Of a DNA stretch of 64,000 bases, positions 34,389 through 41,291 are shown piece by piece. Numbering within the stretch: position 1 is the stretch's first letter; the number at the start of each line of letters is the position of its first letter. The stretch covers positions 1 through 64,000 of the forward strand of contig CACZKE010000016.1 in the NCBI GenBank assembly GCA_902781705.1, given 5' to 3'. A model generated the notes under the pieces. The model had not been told where the DNA came from and did no database searches. It saw only the letters and a list, made by a program, of their open reading frames with translations. A program made the position numbers and the translations under genes. The stretch comes from an uncultured Bacteroidia bacterium. Its GTDB lineage: Bacteria > Bacteroidota > Bacteroidia > Bacteroidales > UBA932.

Positions 34389-36005
34389 ATGAACCGGACC
34401 TTTTCCCTGCTCTTCTTCTTTTTCCTCGTGGCCCTTTTTACCACGGGCTGCTCCGGCAGGGCCGTCCATAAGAAACTCGACCACATCGAGGCCTTTGCCG
34501 CTGAATATCCGGACAGCGCCCGCCGTGTACTCGACGCCATGGACCGGGACCTGCTTGATACTCCAAAGTTGCAGGCCAGGCATGCCCTGATGCTTTCAAC
34601 GGCCCTCAGCCGGTGCAAGGTTGTCGTCCCGGACGATTCCCTGATCAACATCGCCGTGAACTATTACCGCATCCACGGCCCCCAAAAGGAGAAATTCCTC
34701 GCCTACTACTATCAGGGAAGGGTCTATGATGCGTTGGAAGACTACGAGTCCGCGATGCGCAGCTATATCGAGGCAGAGAGCATCCGGTCAAAAGACATTC
34801 CCCTGCGACACCTGACATCGCTGCAGCTCAAGAAAGGGGACATATATACCTCGTTTCTCGCCTATGATGAGGCCATTTCAGCTTATTCAAAAGCAGAGAC
34901 ATACGCCCAGGAATGTGGCTGGACCAATAACCATGTCTCTGCTATACTTGGAAAGATCAAAGTCTATCTGCTAATTCCGGATTTCAATAAGGCAGATTCC
35001 TGTTTTGCGGAGTTGTCTCCGCTCACCGGAGAGATGAGTACGACCAAGAGAAAAGACTATTCTAATTTTAGACTCCAGTATCTGCGTTTGACCGAAGCGC
35101 CCAAAGACAGCACCTTACGCTTAGCCAAAGAATTTGAGGAAGAATATGGAGACAAAGGACTTTCCTGGAGTAGTCTTGCCCTTGTATATTTGAACTGCGG
35201 TGATTTTGCGAGTGCAGAACACGCACTGGAGCAATACCACGAACAAGTGGATACGGAATTGGAAGAAGCACAATACGACTTGATACTGTCAAAATTGAAA
35301 GACAGTCTGCATCAGTACAAAGAAAGTCTTGAAGCATTTAAAAGATTTTATGGTTTTTTCTCTCAAACAGATTACGACCGGCTTAAAAGTGACACAAAAT
35401 ATGTTGAGAAAAAAGCCTATCAGAAAAAGAAAGAGAACCGATATCTCCGATGGATACTGATCGACTCTGTTGCCTTCGTACTGCTCGCCTCCATCCTCAT
35501 AGTCCGCCTCCGGAAGAGTAAGAAAGAACAGAAAGAAATTGATGCACTGTATGCCGAGATGAAAGAAGAACAGGACAACCTGATGGCCGTCCTACAGGGA
35601 AACGCAGAATTGCAGGAGAACGCACGGACCGCCTTGGGCAAACGCGTCACCGCCATCGGACAGTTCCTCGCCGCGGACAGACCCTCCTCGCTGGACCGGG
35701 TGTCCGACCAACTGGAAAATCTGACCGAAAACCGGAAAGAATTGCTGGACACAATCGGAATGCTCTATGCAATCTATCATCCCGACTTCGTCTCCAAGCT
35801 CATGGAAAAGAACCTTTCCACGACGGAAATCGGGTTCTGTTGTCTATTGCAACTGGGATTCCGCACCGGCGAGATCGGTGATGTCATCAACCGCAGCAGT
35901 ACCTATAACATCTCCAGCGCCATCCGCCAAAAGCTCGGCCTGGGACCGAGGGACACCAATCTTTCCATTTTCATCAAGGATCTGTACCGCTCATCATCAG
36001 AATGA
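34389..36005 (+). CDS. TPR - transmembrane - HTH sensor/regulator lipoprotein
   Basis: A 538-residue protein of the Bacteroidota TPR-regulator type. A lipoprotein-like signal (LFTTGCSG) is followed by about 330 residues of tetratricopeptide repeats outside the cytoplasm (for example ALEDYESAMRSYIEAESI, AYDEAISAYSKAETYAQECG), one transmembrane helix (WILIDSVAFVLLASILIVRL), a coiled-coil segment and a C-terminal helix-turn-helix (FRTGEIGDVINRSSTYNISS then AIRQKLGL) similar to LuxR-type DNA-binding domains. Such proteins are thought to sense periplasmic cues and control neighbouring genes. Base composition shifts from G+C-rich in the first 500 bp to clearly AT-richer afterwards, marking the start of a compositional island. 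A strong terminator follows. Confidence 0.75.
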   Translation: MNRTFSLLFFFFLVALFTTGCSGRAVHKKLDHIEAFAAEYPDSARRVLDAMDRDLLDTPKLQARHALMLSTALSRCKVVVPDDSLINIAVNYYRIHGPQKEKFLAYYYQGRVYDALEDYESAMRSYIEAESIRSKDIPLRHLTSLQLKKGDIYTSFLAYDEAISAYSKAETYAQECGWTNNHVSAILGKIKVYLLIPDFNKADSCFAELSPLTGEMSTTKRKDYSNFRLQYLRLTEAPKDSTLRLAKEFEEEYGDKGLSWSSLALVYLNCGDFASAEHALEQYHEQVDTELEEAQYDLILSKLKDSLHQYKESLEAFKRFYGFFSQTDYDRLKSDTKYVEKKAYQKKKENRYLRWILIDSVAFVLLASILIVRLRKSKKEQKEIDALYAEMKEEQDNLMAVLQGNAELQENARTALGKRVTAIGQFLAADRPSSLDRVSDQLENLTENRKELLDTIGMLYAIYHPDFVSKLMEKNLSTTEIGFCCLLQLGFRTGEIGDVINRSSTYNISSAIRQKLGLGPRDTNLSIFIKDLYRSSSE

Positions 36006-36033
36006 GACTAATTCGGGACAAGATGAAACTTCC

Positions 36034-36066
36034 AAGCTGATAATCCACTGATTATCAGCTTTTTAT
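36034..36066 (+). terminator. Rho-independent terminator of the TPR regulator
   Basis: A perfect 11-bp stem (AAGCTGATAAT / ATTATCAGCTT) with a 6-base loop is followed by a T-rich tail. It separates the regulator from the small-gene cluster. Confidence 0.85.
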
Positions 36067-36114
36067 TTTCTTCCCTTATGAGACTTTTGTTTTTGTGATG
36101 ATACTTTCTCGATG

Positions 36115-36122
36115 TAATTTTG
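36115..36122 (+). promoter_or_regulatory. Promoter of the small secreted-protein cluster
   Basis: TAATTTTG with TTTG at 36092-36095 (19-base spacing) lies 22 bases before ATG 36145. It is one of the best matches to the consensus in the window. Confidence 0.75.
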
Positions 36123-36144
36123 CATCAACTTAAACACACACAAA

Positions 36145-36543
36145 ATGAAAAAACAAATGCTATTTATTTCCACCATGCTCATCGTTGCATTGGGAGGTGT
36201 TTCTTTAAATGCAAATAACAACGGAAGCGGTTTTCACGTTGATGAAGAGCGCATCATCATTCATCAGGAAACCGAAGATCCTTTAGAAGAGTCTCTCGAC
36301 CTTGTCGTCTATTATAATACAACGACTGGTCAGATTTCCGTAGAGACCTATGTAAACCAATGGATCTGGGTCTATATTATGGATGCCCAAACAGGGGCTG
36401 TATACTCTGTCGATGTAATTGATCCCTCATACAATTATGGCGACATATATCATACTTACGCTCCCTCTGCCGCTGGCGAATATTGTATTCTTTTCCAGAG
36501 CAATTCCGCCGAAGCATACGGTTACTTCTCTGTTTCACTTTAA
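36145..36543 (+). CDS. Small secreted protein, DUF3244-like
   Basis: A 132-residue protein with a signal peptide (MKKQMLFISTMLIVALGGVS). The mature part is a compact beta-sandwich-like domain: YNTTTGQISVETYVNQWIWV, then YIMDAQTGAVYSVDVIDPSY, then an ending that alternates Gly, Tyr and hydrophobic residues. This resembles DUF3244 proteins of Bacteroides, small exported Ig-like domains often found beside TPR regulators. The call rests on strand pattern and context only. It is AT-rich compared with the rest of the window and starts a cluster of four small genes. Confidence 0.6.
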   Translation: MKKQMLFISTMLIVALGGVSLNANNNGSGFHVDEERIIIHQETEDPLEESLDLVVYYNTTTGQISVETYVNQWIWVYIMDAQTGAVYSVDVIDPSYNYGDIYHTYAPSAAGEYCILFQSNSAEAYGYFSVSL

Positions 36544-36558
36544 TTACTGGTACACGCT

Positions 36559-36756
36559 ATGAAAAAGACTCTGTTTAAAACGGTAGTGGCTGGAACAACC
36601 ATTCTGCTCAGCCTGACCGGATGCCGTCCGGAAACAATTGACGAAAAACCCTTCCACCCCAAAGAGGAGCCACAACTGACCATTTTCGGGCAGGATCCGC
36701 CCGTGGAGATGTCCGATGCCGAACTCCTTTGGGATCTTCAGCAAATCCATCAGTAG
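36559..36756 (+). CDS. Small lipoprotein, unknown function
   Basis: A 65-residue putative lipoprotein: MKKTLFKTVVAGTTILLSLT then the lipobox LTGC and a short acidic, Pro-rich mature part (PKEEPQLTIFGQDPPVEMSD). Nothing in the mature part suggests a fold. It begins 15 bp after the secreted DUF3244-like gene and is probably co-transcribed. I do not recognise a family. Confidence 0.6.
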   Translation: MKKTLFKTVVAGTTILLSLTGCRPETIDEKPFHPKEEPQLTIFGQDPPVEMSDAELLWDLQQIHQ

Positions 36757-36868
36757 CTAGTGAGCGAAACAGTTTTGACAAAGTCCTTCTCTTCCGCATT
36801 TCTAAATAACATGGTTTCGAAGGATTATAACTAAAAGAGAAACAGTTGAATAAGACTGGATTCGCAGG

Positions 36869-37258
36869 TTGAAACGCGTTCGAGCTCAGTCATCGGTTAC
36901 TTTTCTATTTTTTTATCTTAACCCATTTACAACAGAAGAGGAAGAAGCCGGCGCCGGCGATGATGTAACAATGGAAGACGCCATCACTTATTCAGAAGAC
37001 ATGGTTGCACTTTTGGAAAACAGATACCATGATACCACGGAAGAAGAGTGTGTCTCAGCAATGATCATGGGATTGTTCGACGAAGTGTTCCAAACATATC
37101 CGGCCAACGCTTATGATGTGGTGTTTTTAATAAACCGCTACGCAGAGATTGTAGAGGCCTCAACCGAACTGACTTCAGAGGAAAAGGAATGGATCCGGAT
37201 GGGTCTCGCCGTTTCTCTTTACAGTTACAATTATTGGACAAACTATTATACCAACTAA
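36869..37258 (+). CDS. Small acidic protein of the island, start uncertain
   Basis: Up to 129 residues if translated from TTG 36869; the hydrophobic N-terminal part (SSVTFLFFYLNPF) is not a convincing signal peptide, and ATG 36971 (MEDAITYSEDMVALLENRYH) gives a 95-residue acidic helical protein instead. The rest (FDEVFQTYPANAYDVVFLIN) has no recognised family. The 112 bp upstream of 36869 hold no clear promoter or gene. The stop at 37258 is 5 bp before the next ATG, so the two are translated together. The 5' part may be decayed. Confidence 0.5.
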   Translation: MKRVRAQSSVTFLFFYLNPFTTEEEEAGAGDDVTMEDAITYSEDMVALLENRYHDTTEEECVSAMIMGLFDEVFQTYPANAYDVVFLINRYAEIVEASTELTSEEKEWIRMGLAVSLYSYNYWTNYYTN

Positions 37259-37263
37259 CTGAA

Positions 37264-37644
37264 ATGAACGAGAATAAACGCTTTCTCACGAATTACTTGG
37301 GGCGATGCGCCCTGCTTGCCTACTTTCTGACACCCGTTGTACCTCAGGAATCATGGGTCTGGATTACACTGATCATCGGAGCCCTGGTGCTGATCCTCGC
37401 AGCCTTGGTCCTGTGCATCATATGGAGTAAAGGAAAGATGAACACAATCCTGGAAACGGTTACCGGGGACAAGCGCATGAATGCCGATGACGCCCTGATC
37501 CTCTTTGTCGGCGTCGTGACATTCTACGTTGCCGGGAATACGGGTATGTCCGCATTATGGCTTTCCCTTCTCGTGCTGGAGATCTTGAGTTTCTTCTGGC
37601 CCAATCCCGTAACCCGAAAAAACAAACCGGAGGATTCGAAATAA
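37264..37644 (+). CDS. Small multi-pass membrane protein, unknown function
   Basis: A 126-residue protein with three or four hydrophobic segments: CALLAYFLTPVVP, WVWITLIIGALVLILAALVL, ALILFVGVVTFYVAGNTGMS and ALWLSLLVLEILSFF, and a charged C-terminus (RKNKPEDSK). No family is recognised. It closes the lower-GC cluster that starts with the TPR regulator, and its stop directly abuts the stop of the convergent FtsB-like gene. Helical, Gly-containing segments suggest a small inner membrane protein. Confidence 0.6.
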   Translation: MNENKRFLTNYLGRCALLAYFLTPVVPQESWVWITLIIGALVLILAALVLCIIWSKGKMNTILETVTGDKRMNADDALILFVGVVTFYVAGNTGMSALWLSLLVLEILSFFWPNPVTRKNKPEDSK

Positions 37645-37959
37645 CTATTCCACCAGATACACATCCTCGCCCGGGGCCGCGAAATGATAGGTTTCCCGGG
37701 CGAACTTTTCCAGGGAGTCGCGGCTGCGGGTGAGGGACTGGATTTCCGCGTCCATCTCTTCGATGCCCTTCCGGTACTCCTCCATCTGACGTTCCTGCCG
37801 GTTGATTTCCCAGCGGGCGCGGACCCAGTTCAGGACGCTGCTGTGGGAGAAAAAAAGCAGCCACAGCGCCGCCACCGCCGTGATGACGATGACGAACGGG
37901 ACGAAGTAGTTGTGGTCGCTGCGCGTAAGGAGGCTGCCTTTGTCTTTCTTCTCGGCCAT
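37645..37959 (-). CDS. Septum formation initiator (DivIC/FtsB-like)
   Basis: A 104-residue bitopic protein: short cytoplasmic N-terminus, one transmembrane helix (YFVPFVIVITAVAALWLLFF), then a periplasmic coiled coil (EINRQERQMEEYRKGIEEMD) and the family ending SLEKFARETYHFAAPGEDVY. This is the DivIC/FtsB architecture; these proteins bridge FtsL and FtsQ in the divisome. Single-copy genes of this sort are found in Bacteroidota at scattered loci. No divisome partner is adjacent here. Confidence 0.82.
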   Translation of the reverse strand: MAEKKDKGSLLTRSDHNYFVPFVIVITAVAALWLLFFSHSSVLNWVRARWEINRQERQMEEYRKGIEEMDAEIQSLTRSRDSLEKFARETYHFAAPGEDVYLVE

Positions 37960-38048
37960 ATTTCCCGGGGAATGTGTCTTTAGTTTCCTGCGAAATTACT
38001 AAATTTGTGCGATTACACGAAAACAAATTTAAAATTTCGATAGTGACT

Positions 38049-38981
38049 ATGAAACCTACCCTTCTCGTCCTCGCTGCCGGCATGGGCAGCCGCTACGGCG
38101 GACTCAAGCAGATGGACGGCCTCGGCCCCCACGGCGAAACCATCATCGACTATTCCATCCACGATGCCGTGGAAGCCGGCTTCGGCAAGGTCGTCTATAT
38201 CGTCCGGGAATCCTTCAAGGCCGATATGGAAAAGGCGGTCCAGGCCAAGTACGCGGGCGTCAAGACCATCGACGGCGAACCCCTGGAGTTTGTCTTCGTG
38301 ACCCAGGAACTGAACAAGATCCCCGCCCGGTTCACCCTGAATCCCGAGCGCGTGAAGCCCTGGGGCACCGCCCACGCCGTCCTGATGGCGAAGGACGTCA
38401 TCCACGAGCCGTTCGCTGTGATCAACGGGGACGACTTCTACGGCAAGGAATCCTTCCGCATCCTCGGCGACTGGTGCCGGGCCCATGCGGACACGAAAGG
38501 CCAGTACTGCATCGTGGGCTTCGAACTGGACAACACCCTCTCCGAGAACGGCACCGTCTCCCGCGGCATCTGCTCCTACGACGCCTCCGGCAACCTCACG
38601 GACATCGCCGAGCACCTGGAGATCGGGAAAGAGGCCGACGGCATCGTCTATGGCAACAACTCCGTCAGCGGCGAGAACCACGTCGCCCTGGACGCCAAGG
38701 CCCTTTGCTCCATGAACATGTGGGGTTTCACCCCGGACTACTTCGCCCTGAGCGAGGCCATCTTCGAGAAGTTCCTGGAGGTCAATGTCAACGAGCCCAA
38801 GAAGGAGTACTACATCCCCTACGCCGTGGACTGCATCATCAAGGACGGCCAGGGTGCCTGCGAGGTGCTCTCCACCCCGTCCCACTGGTTCGGCGTGACC
38901 TTCAAGGAAGACCGCCCGGGCGTCGTGGCGAAGTTCGCCCAACTCGTGGCGGACGGCGTGTATCCCAGCCCGCTGTATTGA
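38049..38981 (+). CDS. Sugar-phosphate nucleotidyltransferase-like protein
   Basis: The 310-residue protein has the Rossmann-like NTP-transferase fold: LVLAAGMGSRYGGLKQMDGL for nucleotide binding and INGDDFYG as the metal-binding DxD-like motif. It resembles a Bacteroidota/Firmicutes group of nucleotidyltransferases related to GlmU/RmlA domains, with substrate unassigned. ATG 38049 is used. It begins 89 bp after the divergent FtsB-like gene and is followed, 25 bp on, by a CPBP protease gene. A role in nucleotide-sugar formation is likely but unspecific. Confidence 0.8.
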   Translation: MKPTLLVLAAGMGSRYGGLKQMDGLGPHGETIIDYSIHDAVEAGFGKVVYIVRESFKADMEKAVQAKYAGVKTIDGEPLEFVFVTQELNKIPARFTLNPERVKPWGTAHAVLMAKDVIHEPFAVINGDDFYGKESFRILGDWCRAHADTKGQYCIVGFELDNTLSENGTVSRGICSYDASGNLTDIAEHLEIGKEADGIVYGNNSVSGENHVALDAKALCSMNMWGFTPDYFALSEAIFEKFLEVNVNEPKKEYYIPYAVDCIIKDGQGACEVLSTPSHWFGVTFKEDRPGVVAKFAQLVADGVYPSPLY

Positions 38982-39006
38982 TTCTGAGAACCATAACACT
39001 CCCCAT

Positions 39007-39954
39007 ATGGCACGCAAGATCAAGAATTACGACATCTTTTCCAGCCACGCCTGGTATGTGCCCGGCGTGAAGGGCATGTTCGGCCTCGTAGGCTGGTTCC
39101 TCGTCGGCTCCCTGCTCGGCGGCATCGTCCAGAGCGTCATGGGCCTGTTCATGTCGCAGCAGGCCATTATCGACTACGGCATGATCGTGGTGTATCCCAT
39201 CCAGTTCCTGCCGGCAATGGTTTATGCGGCGAACCAGAGCCGTCGGAACATGCTGTTCGACCCCGGTTACGAACTGAACAACAAGCATTTCTCCCCTTAC
39301 GGACTCCCGCTGCTCATCCTGGTAACGGTCGTGATGACATTGGCATCGATGTTCGCCTTCGACCTTCCGAACTACTGGAACATGCAACTCACGAACCAGT
39401 CGTCCATCCTGGCCAAGGCCTATGAGATGTTCATGGAAATCATGAAACAGATGACCGGCGGCGTGTTCTGGGCCTCCTTCCTCGTGGTCGCTATCTTCGC
39501 GCCCATCTTCGAGGAGTGGCTGTGCCGGGGCATGGTCCTCCGCGGTCTCCTCACCAAGATGAAGCCGGTCTGGGCCATCGTGATATCGGCGCTCTTTTTC
39601 GCCGTCATCCACGCCAATCCCTGGCAGGCGCTGAACGCCTTCCTGATCGGCCTGCTGATGGGATATGTGTATTACAAGACGGGTTCCCTGATCCTCACGA
39701 TGGTCATCCATTTCGTGAACAACGGAACGGCGGTCATCCTCTCCAACATCAAGGCCTTCAAGGACTACGAGGACCTCTACTGGATCGAGATCCTGGGCAA
39801 GGAGCAGTACATGATCGTCTTCGTGGTGAGCTGCGTCATCCTCGCCGCCTGCCTCTGGGTCTTCTCCCGCATCCGGGTCGAGAACCCCTGGGGCAACATC
39901 GACCGTATCCCACCGGCCGAAGAAGCGGTTATTCCCGAAGAGAAGGCTATGTAA
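39007..39954 (+). CDS. CPBP-family intramembrane metalloprotease
   Basis: The 315-residue membrane protein has about eight hydrophobic segments. The catalytic motif FEEWLCRGMVL supplies the EExxxR signature, followed by ALFFAVIHANPWQALNAFLI with the conserved His, and a third motif near ILTMVIHFVNN, as in the CAAX protease/bacteriocin-processing (Abi, PF02517) family. Bacterial members have been linked to bacteriocin immunity or peptide maturation; the target here is not known. The downstream 250 bp carry the palindromic array at 39983-40204. Confidence 0.85.
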   Translation: MARKIKNYDIFSSHAWYVPGVKGMFGLVGWFLVGSLLGGIVQSVMGLFMSQQAIIDYGMIVVYPIQFLPAMVYAANQSRRNMLFDPGYELNNKHFSPYGLPLLILVTVVMTLASMFAFDLPNYWNMQLTNQSSILAKAYEMFMEIMKQMTGGVFWASFLVVAIFAPIFEEWLCRGMVLRGLLTKMKPVWAIVISALFFAVIHANPWQALNAFLIGLLMGYVYYKTGSLILTMVIHFVNNGTAVILSNIKAFKDYEDLYWIEILGKEQYMIVFVVSCVILAACLWVFSRIRVENPWGNIDRIPPAEEAVIPEEKAM

Positions 39955-39982
39955 ACGCCATTCTGTCAGCGTTATAATCCTG

Positions 39983-40204
39983 GAGAGGTGCACTTGGATG
40001 TGCACCTCTCATTCTTTATAGCGCTGCCTATCAGCAGATTATGCTTCAAGAGGTGCACTTGGTGGTGCACCTCTCAAACGTTATGTCGCACGTTTTCAAT
40101 AAGTTAGCCCTCAAGAGGTGCACTTGGTGGTGCACCTCTCAAACGTTATATTGCACGTTTTCAATAAGTTAGATTTCAAGAGGTGCACATGGCGGTGCAC
40201 CTCT
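39983..40204. repeat. Tandem array of four palindromic hairpins with an exact 65-bp period
   Basis: Four copies of AGAGGTGCAC - 6-base loop - GTGCACCTCT lie at 39984-40009, 40049-40074, 40114-40139 and 40179-40204, starting exactly 65 bp apart. The 39-bp spacers between copies 2-3 and 3-4 are almost identical (AAACGTTAT, GCACGTTTTCAATAAGTTAG); the first spacer has diverged, keeping only its last bases. Loop sequences vary (TTGGAT, TTGGTG, ATGGCG) while the stems are preserved, so the hairpin is probably under selection or copied as a unit. It fills the space between the CPBP gene and the convergent nucleotidyltransferase and could work as a bidirectional terminator or REP-like element. Confidence 0.85.
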
Positions 40205-40210
40205 TTCATA

Positions 40211-41188
40211 TTAATGTACTATTAGAATATCAGCGCAGATGGATTCCGCTTCGGGAAGGGTGGCGAACTTGCCCACATCGACCATGGTGAAATCCGGCGG
40301 GACGACGCCGTAGATGGGGTACTCGGCGCAGGCCTTCAGATAGAAGTCCACGATGGAGAAGCGGTCGCCCATCCCGAGCCGTTCGAAGGCGTCGAAGATC
40401 TCCGGTGAAATCAGGTGGATGCCGGAGAAGGCCAGTTTACGGCACTTTTCCGGGTCGATGTCCGGGTACGGGCTGCGGACTTCTCCCGTCGCGAGGTTGG
40501 TCCATCCTCTTAGCCGATTGTCTTCGTCGAACAGGAAATACCGCTGCGTCTTCCGCTCGCTCACCACCAGCGTGGCCAAGGAACCGGGGCGGTGCTGTTC
40601 CCGGAACCACCTGAGATCCAGGTTACTGACAATGTCCACATTATGGACCAGGAACGGTTCCTTCCGGAAGATTTCTCCACTCGCTCCGCTCGGTCGAAAT
40701 GACAAAGGGGTTCCGCTCGGACGACATGACAAAGGCTCGCCGTCCGGTCGAAATAACAAAGGGCCCCCGTCCGGCCGACATGACGGGCCTTCTGTCATTC
40801 CGAGCGAAGCGAAGGAATCTGTTTCTGTCCTTCCGAGCGAAACCGAAGAACCTTCTTCTGTCATTTCGAGCGGAACCGAAGGCGGAGTCGAGAAATCTGT
40901 AAGCAACGGATGCGCATACCGGATCCCGCCGCCCGTCTCCCGAAGGAAGTCGCGTTCGTCGGAAACGTCGATCCGGACGCCGAAATCATGGGCCTTCAGG
41001 TAGTCGATGATCTGATCCGGGAAATGATGGACATTGACGACAAGGTGGTCATACCCTGCCTTGACAAGCTTGGTAATGACATGGTACAGCAGCGGCTGCC
41101 CGCAGACCGGCACGAGCGCCTTGGGCATCGTGTCCGTCAAAGGTTTCAGGCGGGTCCCCAGCCCCGCGGCAAAGATCATCGCTTTCAT
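40211..41188 (-). CDS. MurU-like sugar-1-phosphate nucleotidyltransferase with in-frame repeat insertion
   Basis: The 325-residue protein has the NTP-transferase core: FAAGLGTRLKPLTDTMPKAL for nucleotide binding, ETGGGI and the metal site HNVDIVSNLD. It is closest to MurU/mannose-1-phosphate guanylyltransferase-like proteins, which normally have about 240-250 residues. Residues of about 97-174 are an in-frame insertion encoded by the palindromic repeat at 40669-40898; removing it restores a normal join from HPLL to EPFLVHNVD. Insertion lies on a loop between two catalytic motifs, so activity may persist. It follows the kinase-RapZ gene by 103 bp; together they resemble the AmgK-MurU cell-wall sugar recycling pair. 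Function is inferred from that pairing. Confidence 0.82.
   Translation of the reverse strand: MKAMIFAAGLGTRLKPLTDTMPKALVPVCGQPLLYHVITKLVKAGYDHLVVNVHHFPDQIIDYLKAHDFGVRIDVSDERDFLRETGGGIRYAHPLLTDFSTPPSVPLEMTEEGSSVSLGRTETDSFASLGMTEGPSCRPDGGPLLFRPDGEPLSCRPSGTPLSFRPSGASGEIFRKEPFLVHNVDIVSNLDLRWFREQHRPGSLATLVVSERKTQRYFLFDEDNRLRGWTNLATGEVRSPYPDIDPEKCRKLAFSGIHLISPEIFDAFERLGMGDRFSIVDFYLKACAEYPIYGVVPPDFTMVDVGKFATLPEAESICADILIVH
40669..40898. repeat. Palindrome-bounded 230-bp repeat inserted in frame in the MurU-like gene
   Basis: The element starts AGATTTCTCC...CGAAATGACA and ends TGTCATTTCG...GAGAAATCT, an inverted repeat of its own start. Inside lie 27-bp units beginning CGGTCGAAATGACAAAG, CGGACGACATGACAAAG, CGGTCGAAATAACAAAG and CGGCCGACATGACGGG. 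On the coding strand each unit adds nine residues of the form PLSFRPSGx. No stop codon appears in the coding frame. Confidence 0.85.
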
Positions 41189-41291
41189 CGTCTGACAGCC
41201 GTCGAATGGAACTTGTTTATTATCAATGTCTTATATAATGTTGAGTACTCCGCTTGCCGCACTCAATTATCATCAAGTCAATCACATTCAA

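Noticed and set aside
39983..40204. CRISPR array
   Set aside because: The repeated units are perfect palindromes and the spacers are almost identical to one another, not unique; there are only four units and no cas gene nearby.
39983..40204. Integron attC sites
   Set aside because: The 65-bp units are of suitable size and one spacer contains GTTAGAT, but no integrase or cassette genes lie between them and the core sites are not conserved in the other copies.
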